The notes: generated from the letters alone by a model not told the origin. A stretch of DNA of 64,000 bases from Atriophallophorus winterbourni (GCA_013407085.1 JACCGJ010008607.1:17367-81366), one strand, 5' to 3'; counted from the first letter of the stretch, positions 25,067-37,209 are shown. Program-made: numbers and translations.

Positions 25067-25310
25067 TAATTTCGGGGGCTGTGAACAACACAACAATTTA
25101 TTTAAAAAAAACAGTAAAACCCTACTACATTAGAATGCGAACTATACCACCCAAGCGCATATTACAATGTTAAACGTTCATATTACAGATATGAGGCTTG
25201 ATTTAAGAGTTCTGTACATAAAATAGTGTATGTGTATAAAATATCAGTCACTCTTTATTAATATTTCGAAGTGGAGTAAAAATAAAATCATTAATCACTA
25301 AAAATACGAT

Positions 25311-26236
25311 CAAGTTCATCTATACCAACGAGATCAGCCTTATCAAGAAATGAATCGAACTGTCCGATATTTGTAATGAAACGATGCCGGATAAAGTCGC
25401 CATGACTGAAACGTGGTTCCACGCCTCATTGTCTGACAAAGAACTCGCATTGCCCAGCCTTAATCTATTTTAGCGTGACGGTTTAGGTTATGGAGGATGA
25501 GTAACTCCTTACCTCAAGCAGTCGTTTATCTGTTGAGTTATGAACGACCAGACCCTTGATATACCTGACACACTTTGGTGTTCTGTGACTCTTACTTCAG
25601 GATACGAATGCATTGTTGGAGTGATCTATCGTTCTCCAACAGCAACTGCCGACCAAAACAATAAACTGAACGATTTTTGCTCTATGTGACAACTCGGTAC
25701 GATACTTAAATATTGTTAATGGGGGATTTTAACTTTCCGCAGATCTACAGCCGGGATGATCATCTATCAGAGACACTCAACTATCAACGTTGATCCGTCT
25801 TGCCTTATAACCACTTTACGGGTTTTACCGTATGAGCGGATCAGACCGACCGCCTAGATTTTACTTAATACTTACATCAGATCCTACCGCTTTAGAGAAT
25901 ATTGTCTATAAACCACAAATCGGTCGAAGTGATCAAGTTGTCAAAGAATTCGAGTACGTTTGTAGCGTTAGGCGCAACAGTGACGGAACAAAATTCGTCA
26001 GTAGTGTGAACTACCTGGCTATGTTTGCTGAGATACAATGGATTTGTTTTGCAAAACTAGTTTCCACCGATTCGGAATGTCATTGGCTATCTCTCTTACC
26101 TGAATACACGTGCTGACTTTTCATATGTATAAAACATTTGTGTTGTTTTTTATGAATTCCCTATATTTTTAATCTGTGGTTACTGCAAAGTATTTGCTTT
26201 TTGGACCATTAAAACTTTGAATTACTTTGAATTACA
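25311..26236 (+). mobile_element. CR1-like LINE: endonuclease domain joined to the 3' tail
   Basis: The plus frame shows the apurinic-endonuclease domain of CR1-type elements: MTETWFHASLSDKELALPSL, then DTLWCSVTL, GVIYRSPTATAD, and IGRSDQVVKEFEYVC (family form SDH; the His is Gln here). Stops are frequent. Soon after, an AT-rich 3' end follows, with ACCATTAAAACTTTGAATTA and a TTTGAATTA repeat at 26206-26236. The whole RT is missing, so this copy is internally deleted. Confidence 0.75.
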
Positions 26237-26339
26237 ACACCTAGAATTTACAATGGACGAACATTCAATGTTCGTTCTGAAAAAAATCTTTTGAAAATAA
26301 TAAATTTATTCTACGAAGCAGGATAAAAATGGATGAAAT

Positions 26340-26662
26340 AAAGTGCAAGAGCATGGCAGTTTTATTAAGCAACAAACAGCCCATCCATGGGCACAATTCC
26401 CACGACTGATAAACAAAGTTATACGGTTGATTACAAATGATAAGCAAGCTTCTCAATCGCATTTGATTTATCAGATGCACCACAATTCAAAGCTCTTATA
26501 TCGACTCGTAAATGATGGAACGAATACTAAAAAAGGAGGTTTTGCCTTGAAAATTTCTGCTGATTTCACTGAATCCGTTCAACAGACCAGTGATTTATTA
26601 GCAAACTTTTATGCCGGAGGTTTCGCGCCAAAATCCACTGAGCTCGTTGAGGAATCCAACAC
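26340..26662 (+). mobile_element. CR1-like LINE fragment, linker before the RT
   Basis: An open frame of 107 codons contains SKLLYRLVNDGTNTKKG and QTSDLLANFYAGGF, matching the conserved linker between endonuclease and RT in CR1-type elements. It ends about 40 bp before the first 5S-array sequence. Confidence 0.6.
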
Positions 26663-26920
26663 TTAACTCGACCCAAAGTCTTTGAGTGAAGTATTGATTA
26701 CAACAACGTGCCCTACACAACCGTTCACAATCCGACCCGAAATCAATTGCATCGCCTAACACACTAGCTAGCATGGTATAAGAGAAAACGCGTACCACAC
26801 ATTGAACCAGTGTCACACACACTCGGCATCGCCAACTTCTACATCAACTAACCGCGTGGGACAAAGCATACGCGAACTTAGCATCGCTTCATTTCAACGC
26901 CCAGTACTCTTGAGTAACTA

Positions 26921-27283
26921 ATGACGCTCTGGGATCTTTGCCTCCACACTCCATTCAAGTTCAATGGAAAATTGTATGAGCAGATCAAAGGAATTCCAAT
27001 GGGGTTGCCTATCTCTGGACTGATAGTGGAAGGTGTAATGTAGAGATTGGAACGCATTACCATTCCTCTAATAGAACCGAAACTTAGGGTACGCTACGTG
27101 GACGACACCTTCGTCAAAATCAAGAGATTGCAAGTCGAATACCCTCATAGACCACTGAATTGTGTCTTCACGGGAATAAAGTTCACGAAAGAAACAGAAA
27201 TCAACAGGTGCCTACCGTTCTTGGATGTCCTCGTCACTAGAAGCGACACAGGATTCCTCCGGACAAAGCATACGCGAACTTAG
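26921..27283 (+). mobile_element. PLE reverse-transcriptase fragment in 5S spacer, unit 1
   Basis: Opposite in strand to the 5S gene. The frame reads GIPMGLPISGLIVEG (RT motif B), RYVDDTFVKI (catalytic YVDD) and NRCLPFLDVLV (motif D/E), the palm wording of Penelope-like elements. A TAG at 27041-27043 interrupts it, a stop shared by most copies. The segment covers only about 120 codons of the RT. It is flanked by the 49-bp direct repeats 26859-26907 and 27261-27309. Confidence 0.88.
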
Positions 27284-27861
27284 CATCGCTTCATTGCAAA
27301 GTCCAGTACGCCTGACCTCAACGCGCAAGCCACACCCTTCTAACCAATTCCACCCGACTGACGGCCCGTCTACTTCCCCGCCGATGCCCGATCCGGCCAT
27401 TATTGGGTACAATGGCTGACCGCCTACACACCACCATGCCGCCGGAGTGCGTGCGTAGAATGAGCGAAGTGTATTATTAACGCAACGCTCGTGTTTCGCG
27501 GTCAAAGCGACGGGTTTGCGAAGTCGCTCGTTGCGTGTGGTCGTATAGTCGTACGTGCGAGTGATAATTCGATTTTGCGCTTGTGGGTTGCTGTGCCGTG
27601 GACTGTGTGCGGAACTCGGCGAGGCTGGCTCGCGAGAGTGGGAACGAACCGTGCGTGGTTGCGAAAGTAGTGTTCACATGTTTCGCTTTTTCCTATAAAC
27701 GATCTACTTATTAGTAGTGATGTTTGAAAACAAAACGAGGGCGCTTTGTTTGCAAGCGCATTCAGCGACCGTAGGCAGCGTCGCGGGTGGTACGCAAGCA
27801 TACACACGTTTGCCGAACAATGGGTGCAAAACGTAGTGAAAATTCGGAGAATTCACTTGCG

Positions 27862-27865
27862 AAAA
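27862..27865 (-). terminator. Pol III T-run terminator after 5S
   Basis: Four consecutive T residues on the minus strand directly after the 5S 3' end (plus-strand AAAA in GCGAAAACGG). Nearly every unit has it; in unit 4 the run is broken (GCGAACACGG). Confidence 0.75.
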
Positions 27866-27866
27866 C

Positions 27867-27984
27867 GGCCGCGACACCCGGTATTCCCAGCCGGTCACCC
27901 ATGCAAGTACTAACCGGGCCCAACGTTGCTTAACTTCGGTGATCGGACGAGAACCGGTGTTTCCAACGTGGTATGGTCGCGGCC
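27867..27984 (-). rRNA. 5S ribosomal RNA, unit 1
   Basis: A 118-nt match to the eukaryotic 5S consensus on the minus strand (ACCATACCACGTTGG near the 5' end, internal control region GTTAGTACTTGCATGGGTGA). Helix I pairs perfectly: GGCCGCGAC with GTCGCGGCC. A TTTT run follows within two bases of the 3' end. It is the 60S-subunit 5S RNA transcribed by RNA polymerase III. Confidence 0.96.
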
Positions 27985-28005
27985 GAACGAGTGCGCACCA
28001 CAGGC

Positions 28006-28012
28006 CTATATC
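28006..28012 (-). promoter_or_regulatory. TATA-like element upstream of 5S
   Basis: GATATAG on the minus strand at about -28 to -22 from the inferred first base of the unit 1 5S gene. The same motif (CTATATC on plus) sits at the same distance in every unit. An upstream TATA-like box at about -25 is known for 5S genes of several animals, fungi and plants. Confidence 0.6.
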
Positions 28013-28291
28013 AAACCAAACCGACAATAACTACGCACCACACACGTACACAACACCTAAACCGCTGCCCGCACAACAACGTGCCCTACACAACCGTTCA
28101 CAATCCGACCCGAAATCAATTGCATCGCCTAACACACTAGCTAGCATGGTATAAGAGAAAACGCGTACCACACATTGAACCAGTGTCACACACTCGGCAT
28201 CGCCAACTTCTACATCAACTAACCGCGTGGGACAAAGCATACGCGAACTTAGCATCGCTTCATTTCAACGTCCAGTACTCTTGAGTAACTA

Positions 28292-28654
28292 ATGACGCTC
28301 TTGGATCTTTGCTTCCACACTCAATTCAAGTTCAATGGAAAATTGTATGAGCAGATCAAAGGAATTCCAATGGGGTTGCCTATCTCTGGACTGATAGTGG
28401 AAGGTGTAATGTAGAGATTGGAACGCATTACCATTCCTCTAATAGAACCGAAACTTAGGGTACGCTACGTGGACGACACCTTCGTCAAAATCAAGAGATT
28501 GCAAGTCGAATACCCTCATAGACCACTGAATTGTGTCTTCACGGGAATAAAGTTCACGAAAGAAACAGAAATCAACAGGTGCCTACCGTTCTTGGATGTC
28601 CTCGTCACTAGAAGCGACACAGGATTCCTCCGGACAAAGCATACGCGAACTTAG
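28292..28654 (+). mobile_element. PLE RT fragment in 5S spacer, unit 2
   Basis: Same 363-bp segment and same internal TAG as in unit 1. Confidence 0.87.
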
Positions 28655-29237
28655 CATCGCTTCATTGCAAAGTCCAGTACGCCTGACCTCAACGCGCAAG
28701 CCACACCCTTCTAACCAATTCCACCCGACTGACGGCCCGTCTACTTCCCCGCCGATGCCCGATCCGGCCATTGTTGGGTACAATGGCTGACCGCCTACAC
28801 ACCACCATGCCGCCGGAGTGCGTGCGTAGAATGAGCGAAGTGTATTATTAACGCAACGCTCGTGTTTCGCGGTCAAAGCGACGGGTTTGCGAAGTCGCTC
28901 GTTGCGTGTGGTCGTATAGTCGTACGTGTGAGTGATAATTCGATTTTGCGCTTGTGGGTTGCTGTGCCGTGGACTGTGTGCGGAACTCGGCGAGGCTGGC
29001 TCGCGAGAGTGGGAACGAACCGTGCGTGGTTGCGAAAGTAGTGTTCACATGTTTCGCTTTTTCCTATAAACGATCTACTTATTAGTAGTGATGTTTGAAA
29101 ACAAAACGAGGGCGCTTTGTTTGCAAGCGCATTCAGCGACCGTAGGCAGCGTCGCGGGTGGTACGCAAGCATACACACGTTTGCCGAACAATGGGTGCAA
29201 AACGTAGTGAAAATTCGGAGAATTCACTTGCGAAAAC

Positions 29238-29355
29238 GGCCGCGACACCCGGTATTCCCAGCCGGTCACCCATGCAAGTACTAACCGGGCCCAACGTTGC
29301 TTAACTTCGGTGATCGGACGAGAACCGGTGTTTCCAACGTGGTATGGTCGCGGCC
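29238..29355 (-). rRNA. 5S ribosomal RNA, unit 2
   Basis: Identical by eye to unit 1 across the gene, with complete helix I and T-run. Confidence 0.96.
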
Positions 29356-29662
29356 GAACGAGTGCGCACCACAGGCCTATATCAAACCAAACCGACAATA
29401 ACTACGCACCACACACGTACACAACACCTAAACCGCTGCCCGCACAACAACGTGCCCTACACAACCGTTCACAATCCGCCCCGAAATCAATTGCATCGCC
29501 TAACACACTAGCTAGCATGGTATAAGAGAAAACGCGTACCACACATTGAACCAGTGTCACACACTCGGCATCGCCAACTTCTACATCAACTAACCGCGTG
29601 GGACAAAGCATACGCGAACTTAGCATCGCTTCATTTCAACGTCCAGTACTCTTGAGTAACTA

Positions 29663-30019
29663 ATGACGCTCTTGGATCTTTGCTTCCACACTCAATTCAA
29701 GTTCAATGGAAAATTGTATGAGCAGATCAAAGGAATTCCAATGGGGTTGCCTATCTCTGGACTGATAGTGGAAGGTGTAATGTAGAGATTGGAACGCATT
29801 ACCATTCCTCTAATAGAACCGAAACTTAGGGTACGCTACGTGGACGACACCTTCGTCAAAATCAAGAGATTGCAAGTCGAATACCCTCATAGACCACTGA
29901 ATTGTGTCTCACGGAATAAAAATTCCGAGAGAAACATAAATCAACAGGTGCCTACCTTCTGGATGTCCCGTCACTAGAAGCGACACAGGATTGCCTCCGA
30001 CAAAGCATACGCGACACTT
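29663..30019 (+). mobile_element. PLE RT fragment in 5S spacer, unit 3 (damaged)
   Basis: The YVDD half is intact, but from about 29908 several small deletions destroy the frame. This is the edge of the short-unit block. Confidence 0.82.
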
Positions 30020-30586
30020 AGCATCGCTTCCTTGCAAAGTCCAGTACGCCTGACTCAACACGCAAGCCACACCCTGCTAACCCATTCCACCCGACTGACG
30101 GCCCGTCTACTTGCCCGCCGATGCCCGATCCGGCCATTGTTGAGTACAATGGCTGCCCGCCTACACACGACCATGCAGCCGGAGTGCGTGCGTAGAATGA
30201 GCGAACTGTATTGTTAACGCAACGCTGGTGTTTCGCGGTCAATGCGACGGGTTTGCGAAGTCGCTGGTGGCGTGTGCTCGTATAGTCAGTCGTACGTGTG
30301 AGTGATATTTGGATTTTGCGCTTGTCGGTTGCTGTGCGCTGGACTGTATGCCGAACTGGGCGAGTCTGGCTCGCGTGGGTGGTAAAGTAGTGTTCAGACG
30401 TTCCGCTTCTTTCCTATAAACGCTCTACTAATTAGTAGTGATGTTTGAAACAAAACGATGGCGCTTTGTTTGCAAGCTCATTCAGCGACGGTAGACAGCG
30501 CCGCGGGTGGTACGCAAGCATACACCCGTTTGTCGAGCAATGGGCGCAAAACGTAGTGAAAATTCCGGGGATTCACTTGCGAAAAC

Positions 30587-30704
30587 GGCCGCGACACCCG
30601 GTATTCCCAGCCGGTCACCCATGCAAGTACTAACCGGGCCCAACGTTGCTTAACTTCGGTGATCGGACGAGAACCGGTGTTTCCAACGTGGTATGGTCGC
30701 GGCC
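30587..30704 (-). rRNA. 5S ribosomal RNA, unit 3
   Basis: The gene matches unit 1. Its flanking spacer switches from the long to the short type within this unit. Confidence 0.95.
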
Positions 30705-31561
30705 GAACGAGTGCGCACCACAGGCCTATATCAAACCAAACCCACAATAACTACGCACCGCACGCGTACACAACACCTAAACCGCTGCCCGCAAAACTAC
30801 GTGCCGTACACAACCGTTCACATTCCGCGCGCAAACAATTGCATCGCCTAACAGACTAGCTAGCGTGGTATAAGAGAAAACGCGTACCACAAATCGAACC
30901 TGTGTCACACACCCAGCATCTACAACTTCTACATCAACTAACCGCGTGGGACAAAGCATACGCGAACTTAGCATCGCTTCATTGCAACGCCCAGTACGCC
31001 TGACCTCAACACGCAAGCCACACCCTGGTAACCCATTCCACCCGACTGACGGCCCGTCTACTTGCCCGCCGATGCCCGATCCGGCCATTGTTGAGTACAA
31101 TGGCTGACCGCCTACACACGACCATGCAGCCGGAGTGCGTGCGTAGAATGAGCGAACTGTATTGTTAACGCAACGCTGGTGGGTTTTCGCGGTCAATGCG
31201 ACGGGTTTGCGAAGTCGCTGGTGGCGTGTGCTCGTATAGTCCGTCGTACGTGTGAGTGATATTTGGATTTTGCGCTTGTCGGTTGCTGTGCCCTGGACTG
31301 TATGCCGAACTAGGCGAGTCTGGCTCGCGAGAGTGGGAACGAAGCGGGCGTGGGTGGGAAAGTAGTGTTCAGACGTTCCGCTTCTTTCCTATAAACGCTC
31401 TACTAATTAGTAGTGATGTTTGAAACAAAACGATGGCGCTTTGTTTGCAAGCTCATTCCGCGACGGTAGACAGCGCCGCGGGTGGTACGCAAGCATACAC
31501 CCGTTTGCCGAGCAATGGGCGCAAAACGTAGTGAAAATTCGGATAATTCACTTGCGAACAC

Positions 31562-31679
31562 GGCAGCGACACCCGGTATTCCCAGCCGGTCACCCATGCA
31601 AGTACTAACCGGGCCCAACGTTGCTTAACTTCGGTGATCGGACGAGAACCGGTGTTTCCAACGTGGTATGGTCGCGGCC
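31562..31679 (-). rRNA. 5S ribosomal RNA, unit 4 (helix I variant)
   Basis: Full length, but one helix I base differs (GGCAGCGAC on plus instead of GGCCGCGAC), giving a G-T mismatch site on the RNA strand. The downstream T-run is also interrupted, so this copy may be less active. Confidence 0.93.
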
Positions 31680-32536
31680 GAACGAGTGCGCACCACAGGC
31701 CTATATCAAACCAAACCGACAATAACTACGCACCACACGCGTACACAACACCTACACCGCTGCCCGCACAACTACGTGCCGTACACAACCGTTCACATTC
31801 CGCCCGCAAACAATTGCATCGCCTAACACACTAGCTAGCATGGTATAAGAGAAAACGCGTACCACAAATTCAATCAGTGTCACACACCCAGCACCTACAA
31901 CTTCTACATCAACTAACCGCGTGGGACAAAGCATACGCGAACTTAGCATCGCTTCATTTCAACGTCCAGTACGCCTGACCTCAACACGCAAGCCACACCC
32001 TGCTAACCCATTCCACCCGACTGACGGCCCATCTACTTGCCCGCCGATGCCCGATCCGGCCATTGTTGAGTACAATGGCTGACCGCCTACACACGACCAT
32101 GCAGACGGAGTGCGTGCGTAGAATGAGCGAACTGTATTGTTTACGCAACGCTGTTGGGTTTTCGCGGTCAATGCGACGGGTTTGCGAAGTCGCTGGTGGC
32201 GTGTGCTCGTATAGTCCGTCGTACGTGTGAGTGATATTTGGATTTTGCGCTTGTCGGTTGCTGTGCCCTGGACTGTATGCCGAACTGGGCGAGTCTGGCT
32301 CGCGAGAGTGGGAACGAAGCGGGCGTGGGTGGGAAAGTAGTGTTCAGACGTTCCGCTTCTTTCCTATAAACGCTCTACTAATTAGTAGTGATGTTTGAAA
32401 CAAAACGATGGCGCTTTGTTTGCAAGCTCATTCCGCGACGGTAGACAGCGCCGCGGGTGGTACGCCCGCATACACCCGTTTGCCGAGCAATGGGCGCAAA
32501 ACGTAGTGAAAATTCGGATAATTCACTTGCGAAAAC

Positions 32537-32654
32537 GGCCGCGACACCCGGTATTCCCAGCCGGTCACCCATGCAAGTACTAACCGGGCCCAACGTTGCT
32601 TAACTTCGGTGATCGGACGAGAACCGGTGTTTCCAACGTGGTATGGTCGCGGCC
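32537..32654 (-). rRNA. 5S ribosomal RNA, unit 5
   Basis: The gene is intact and matches unit 1; short-type spacer on both sides. Confidence 0.95.
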
Positions 32655-33487
32655 GAACGAGTGCGCACCACAGGCCTATATCAAACCAAAGCGACAATAA
32701 CTACGCACCACACGCGTACACAACACCTAAACCGCTGCCCGCACAACTACCTGCCGTACACAACCGTTCACATTCCGCCCGCAAACAATTGCATCGCCTA
32801 ACACACTAGCTAGCATGGTATTAGAGAAAACGCGTACCACAAATTCAACCAGTGTCACACACCCAGCATCTACAACTTCTACATCAACTAACCGCGTGGG
32901 ACAAAGCATACGCGAACTTAGCATCGCTTCATTTCAACGTCCAGTACGCCTGACCTCAACACGCAAGCCACACCCTGCTAACCCATTCCACCCGACTGAC
33001 GGCCCGTCTACTTGCCCGCCGATGCCCGATCCGGCCATTGTTGAGTACAATGGCTGACCGCCTACACACGACCATGCAGCCGGAGTGCGTGCGTAGAATG
33101 AGCGAACTGTATTGTTAACGCAACGCTGGTGTTTCGCGGTCAATGCGACGGGTTTGCGAAGTCGCTGGTGGCGTGTGCTCGTATAGTCAGTCGTACGTGT
33201 GAGTGATATTTGGATTTTGCGCTTGTCGGTTGCTGTGCGCTGGACTGTATGCCGAACTGGGCGAGTCTGGCTCGCGTGGGTGGTAAAGTAGTGTTCAGAC
33301 GTTCCGCTTCTTTCCTATAAACGCTCTACTAATTAGTAGTGATGTTTGAAACAAAACGATGGCGCTTTGTTTGCAAGCTCATTCAGCGACGGTAGACAGC
33401 GCCGCGGGTGGTACGCAAGCATACACCCGTTTGTCGAGCAATGGGCGCAAAACGTAGTGAAAATTCCGGGGATTCACTTGCGAAAAC

Positions 33488-33605
33488 GGCCGCGACACCC
33501 GGTATTCCCAGCCGGTCACCCATGCAAGTACTAACCGGGCCCAACGTTGCTTAACTTCGGTGAGCGGACGAGAACCGGTGTTTCCAACGTGGTATGGTCG
33601 CGGCC
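33488..33605 (-). rRNA. 5S ribosomal RNA, unit 6
   Basis: Full length with one substitution (GTGAGCGG for GTGATCGG on plus). Its downstream spacer matches unit 3 rather than units 4 and 5 (ATTCCGGGGATT). Confidence 0.95.
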
Positions 33606-34455
33606 GAACGAGTGCGCACCACAGGCCTATATCAAACCAAACCGACAATAACTACGCACCACACGCGTACACAACACCTAAACCGCTGCCCGCACAACTA
33701 CGTGCCGTACACAACCGTTCACATTCCGCCCGCAAACAATTGCATCGCCCAACACACCAGCTAGCATGGTATCAGAGAAACGCGTACCACAATTCAACCA
33801 AGTGTCACCACCCATCCATCTACAACTCTCTACACAACTACGCAGCGTGGGACAAAGCATACGCGAACTTAGCATCGCTTCATTGCAAAGTCCAATACGC
33901 CTGACCTCAACGCGCAAGCCACACCCTTCTAACCAATTCCACCCGACTGACGGCCCGTCTACTTCCCCGCCGATGCCCGATCCGGCCATTATTGGGTACA
34001 ATGGCTGACCGCCTACACACCACCATGCCGCCGGAGGGCGTGCGTAGAATGAGCGAAGTGTATTATTAACGCAACGCTCGTGTTTCGCGGTCAAAGCGAC
34101 GGGTTTGCGAAGTCGCTCGTTGCGTGTGGTCGTATAGTCGTACGTGCGAGTGATAATTCGATTTTGCGCTTGTGGGTTGCTGTGCCGTGGAGTGTGTGCG
34201 GAACTCGGCGAGGCTGGCTCGCGAGAGTGGGAACGAACCGTGCGTGGTTGCGAAAGTAGTGTTCACATGTTTCGCTTTTTCCTATAAACGATCTACCTAT
34301 TAGTAGTGATGTTTGAAAACAAAACGAGGGCGCTTTGTTTGCAAGCGCATTCAGCGACCGTAGGCAGCGTCGCGGGTGGTACGCAAGCATACCCACGTTT
34401 GCCGAACAATGGGTGCAAAACGTAGTGAAAATTCGGAGAATTCACTTGCGAAAAC

Positions 34456-34573
34456 GGCCGCGACACCCGGTATTCCCAGCCGGTCACCCATGCAAGTACT
34501 AACCGGGCCCAACGTTGCTTAACTCCGGTGATCGGACGAGAACCGGTGTTTCCAACGTGGTATGGTCGCGGCC
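34456..34573 (-). rRNA. 5S ribosomal RNA, unit 7
   Basis: Full length with one substitution (ACTCCGGTGA for ACTTCGGTGA on plus). The spacer between unit 6 and unit 7 lacks the PLE segment. Confidence 0.95.
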
Positions 34574-34882
34574 GAACGAGTGCGCACCACAGGCCTATAT
34601 CAAACCAAACCGACAATAACTACGCACCACACACGTACACAACACCTAAACCGCTGCCCGCACAACAACGTGCCCTACACAACCGTTCAAAATCCGACCC
34701 GAAATCAATTGCATCGCCTAACACACTAGCTAGCATGGTATAAGAGAAAACGCGTACCACACATTGAACCAGTGTCACACACACTCGGCATCGCCAACTT
34801 CTATATCAACTAACCGCGTGGGACAAAGCATACGCGAACTTAGCATCGCTTCATTTCAACGCCCAGTACTCTTGAGTAACTA

Positions 34883-35243
34883 ATGACGCTCTGGGATCTG
34901 TGCCTCCACACTCCATTCAAGTTCAATGGAAAATTGTATGAGCAGATCAAAGGAATTCCAATGGGGTTGCCTATCTCTGGACTGATAGTGGAAGGTGTAA
35001 TGTAGAGATTGGAACGCATTACCATTCCTCTAATAGAACCGAAACTAGGGTACGCTACGTGGACGACACTCGTCAAAATCAAGAGATTGCAAGTCGAATA
35101 CCCTCATAGACCACTGAACTCTGTCTTCACGGGAATAAAGTTCACGAAAGAAACAGAAATCAACAGGTGCCTACCGTTCTTGGATGTCCTCGTCACTAGA
35201 AGCGACACAGGATTCCTCCGGACAAAAGCATACGCGAACTTAG
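34883..35243 (+). mobile_element. PLE RT fragment in 5S spacer, unit 8 (damaged)
   Basis: Same segment with small deletions around the YVDD codons (35045-35075). They lie in a block of dense indels, so consensus error is possible. Confidence 0.82.
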
Positions 35244-35836
35244 CACCTTCATTGCAAAAGTCCAGTACGCTGACCTAACGCGCAATCCAACACCCTTCTA
35301 CCCAATTCCACCCGACGACGGCCCGTCATACCGTCCCCGCCGATGCCCGATCCGGCCATTATTGGGTACAATGCTGACCGACCTACACACCACCATGCCG
35401 CCTGGAGTGGCGGTGCGTAGAATGAAGCGAAGTGTTTATTACCGCAACGCTACGTGTTTTCGCGGTCAAAGCGACGGGTTTTGCGAAGCTCGCTCGTTGC
35501 GTGTGGTTTCGTATGTCCGTACGTGGCGAGTGATATTCGATGTTGCGCTTGTTGGGTTGCTTGTCCGTGGACTGTGTTGCGGAACTCGGTCGCAGGCTGG
35601 CTCCGAGAGTGGGAACGAACCGTGCGTGGTTGCGAAAGTAGTGTTCACGTGTTTCGCTTTTCCTATAAACGATCTACTTATTAGTAGTGATGTTTGAAAA
35701 CAAAACGAGGGCGCTTTGTTTGCAAGCGCATTCAGCGACCGTAGGCAGCGTCGCGGGTGGTACGCAAGCATACACACGTTTGTCGAACAATGGGTGCAAA
35801 ACGTAGTGAAAATTCGGAGAATTCACTTGCGAAAAC

Positions 35837-35954
35837 GGCCGCGACACCCGGTATTCCCAGCCGGTCACCCATGCAAGTACTAACCGGGCCCAACGTTGCT
35901 TAACTTCGGTGATCGGACGAGAACCGGTGTTTCCAACGTGGTATGGTCGCGGCC
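35837..35954 (-). rRNA. 5S ribosomal RNA, unit 8
   Basis: The gene is intact, although the spacer at about 35045-35665 shows dense indels. Confidence 0.95.
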
Positions 35955-36263
35955 GAACGCGTGCGCACCACAGGCCTATATCAAACCAAACCGACAATAA
36001 CTACGCACCACACACGTACACAACACCGAAACCGCTGCCCGCACAACAACGTGCCCTACACAACCGTTCACAATCCGACCCGAAATCAATTGCATCGCCT
36101 AACACACTAGCTAGCATGGTATAAGAGAAAACGCGTACCACACATTGAACCAGTGTCACACACACTCGGCATCGCCAACTTCTACATCAACTAACTGCGT
36201 GGGACAAAGCATACGCGAACTTAGCATCGCTTCATTTCAACGCCCAGTACTCTTGAGTAACTA

Positions 36264-36626
36264 ATGACGCTCTGGGATCTTTGCCTCCACACTCCATTCA
36301 AGTTCAATGGAAAATTGTATGAGCAGATCAAAAGAATTCCAATGGGGTTGCCTATCTCTGGACCGATAGTGGAAGGTGTAATGTAGAGATTGGAACGCAT
36401 TACCATTCCTCTAATAGAACCGAAACTTAGGGTACGCTACGTGGACGACACCTTCGTCAAAATCAAGAGATTGCAAGTCGAATACCCTCATAGACCACTG
36501 AATTGTGTCTTCACGGGAATAAAGTTCACGAAAGAAACAGAAATCAACAGGTGCCTACCGTTCTTGGATGTCCTCGTCACTAGAAGCGACACAGGATTCC
36601 TCCGGACAAAGCATACGCGAACTTAG
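36264..36626 (+). mobile_element. PLE RT fragment in 5S spacer, unit 9
   Basis: Same segment and same TAG as in unit 1; otherwise open. Confidence 0.87.
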
Positions 36627-37209
36627 CATCGCTTCATTGCAAAGTCCAGTACGCCTGACCTCAACGCGCAAGCCACACCCTTCTAACCAATTCCACCCGA
36701 CTGACGGCCCGTCTACTTCCCCGCCGATGCCCGATCCGGCCATTGTTGGGTACAATGGCTGACCGCCTACACACCACCATGCCGCCGGAGTGCGTGCGTA
36801 GAATGAGCGAACTGTATCATGAACGCAACGCTCGTGTTTCGCGGTCAAAGCGACGGGTTTGCGAAGACGCTCGTTGCGTGTGGTCGTATAGTCGTACGTG
36901 TGAGTGATAATTCGATTTTGCGCTTGTGGGTTGCTGTTCCCTGGACTGTGTGCGGAACTCGGCGAGGCTGGCTCGCGAGAGTGGGAACGAACCGTGCGTG
37001 GTTGCGAAAGTAGTGTTCACATGTTTCGCTTTTTCCTATAAACGATCTACTTATTAGTAGTGATGTTTGAAAACAAAACGAGGGCGCTTTGTTTGCAAGC
37101 GCATTCAGCGACCGTAGGCAGCGTCGCGGGTGGTACGCAAGCATACACACGTTTGCCGAACAATGGGTGCAAAACGTAGTGAAAATTCGGAGAATTCACT
37201 TGCGAAAAC

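Larger units (their letters stand above)
24640..25095 (+). repeat. tandem repeat (241-bp phase) with two hammerhead-like motifs
   Basis: Two direct copies of a hammerhead-like core lie 241 bp apart. The flanks are similar: TGTTTCAAG, then a CTAATATTA-like block, precedes each core, and a run ending GGGGG(A/C)TGT follows. A roughly 28-bp stretch at 24717-24745 is also present inverted at about 24957-24985 (the complement of GGTAAACAAGGTTATACTT). Fragments of the same repeat lie at 19.5, 49.0, 55.4 and 63.5 kb. Tandem hammerhead units are typical of PLE terminal repeats and of hammerhead-bearing short retroposons of trematodes. Confidence 0.7.

Noticed and set aside
27704..28027. A recurrent 107-codon minus-strand open frame in each array unit
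   Set aside because: It runs through the 5S rRNA gene itself (for example PRPYHVGNTGSRP is translated 5S sequence). It recurs only because the units are repeated.
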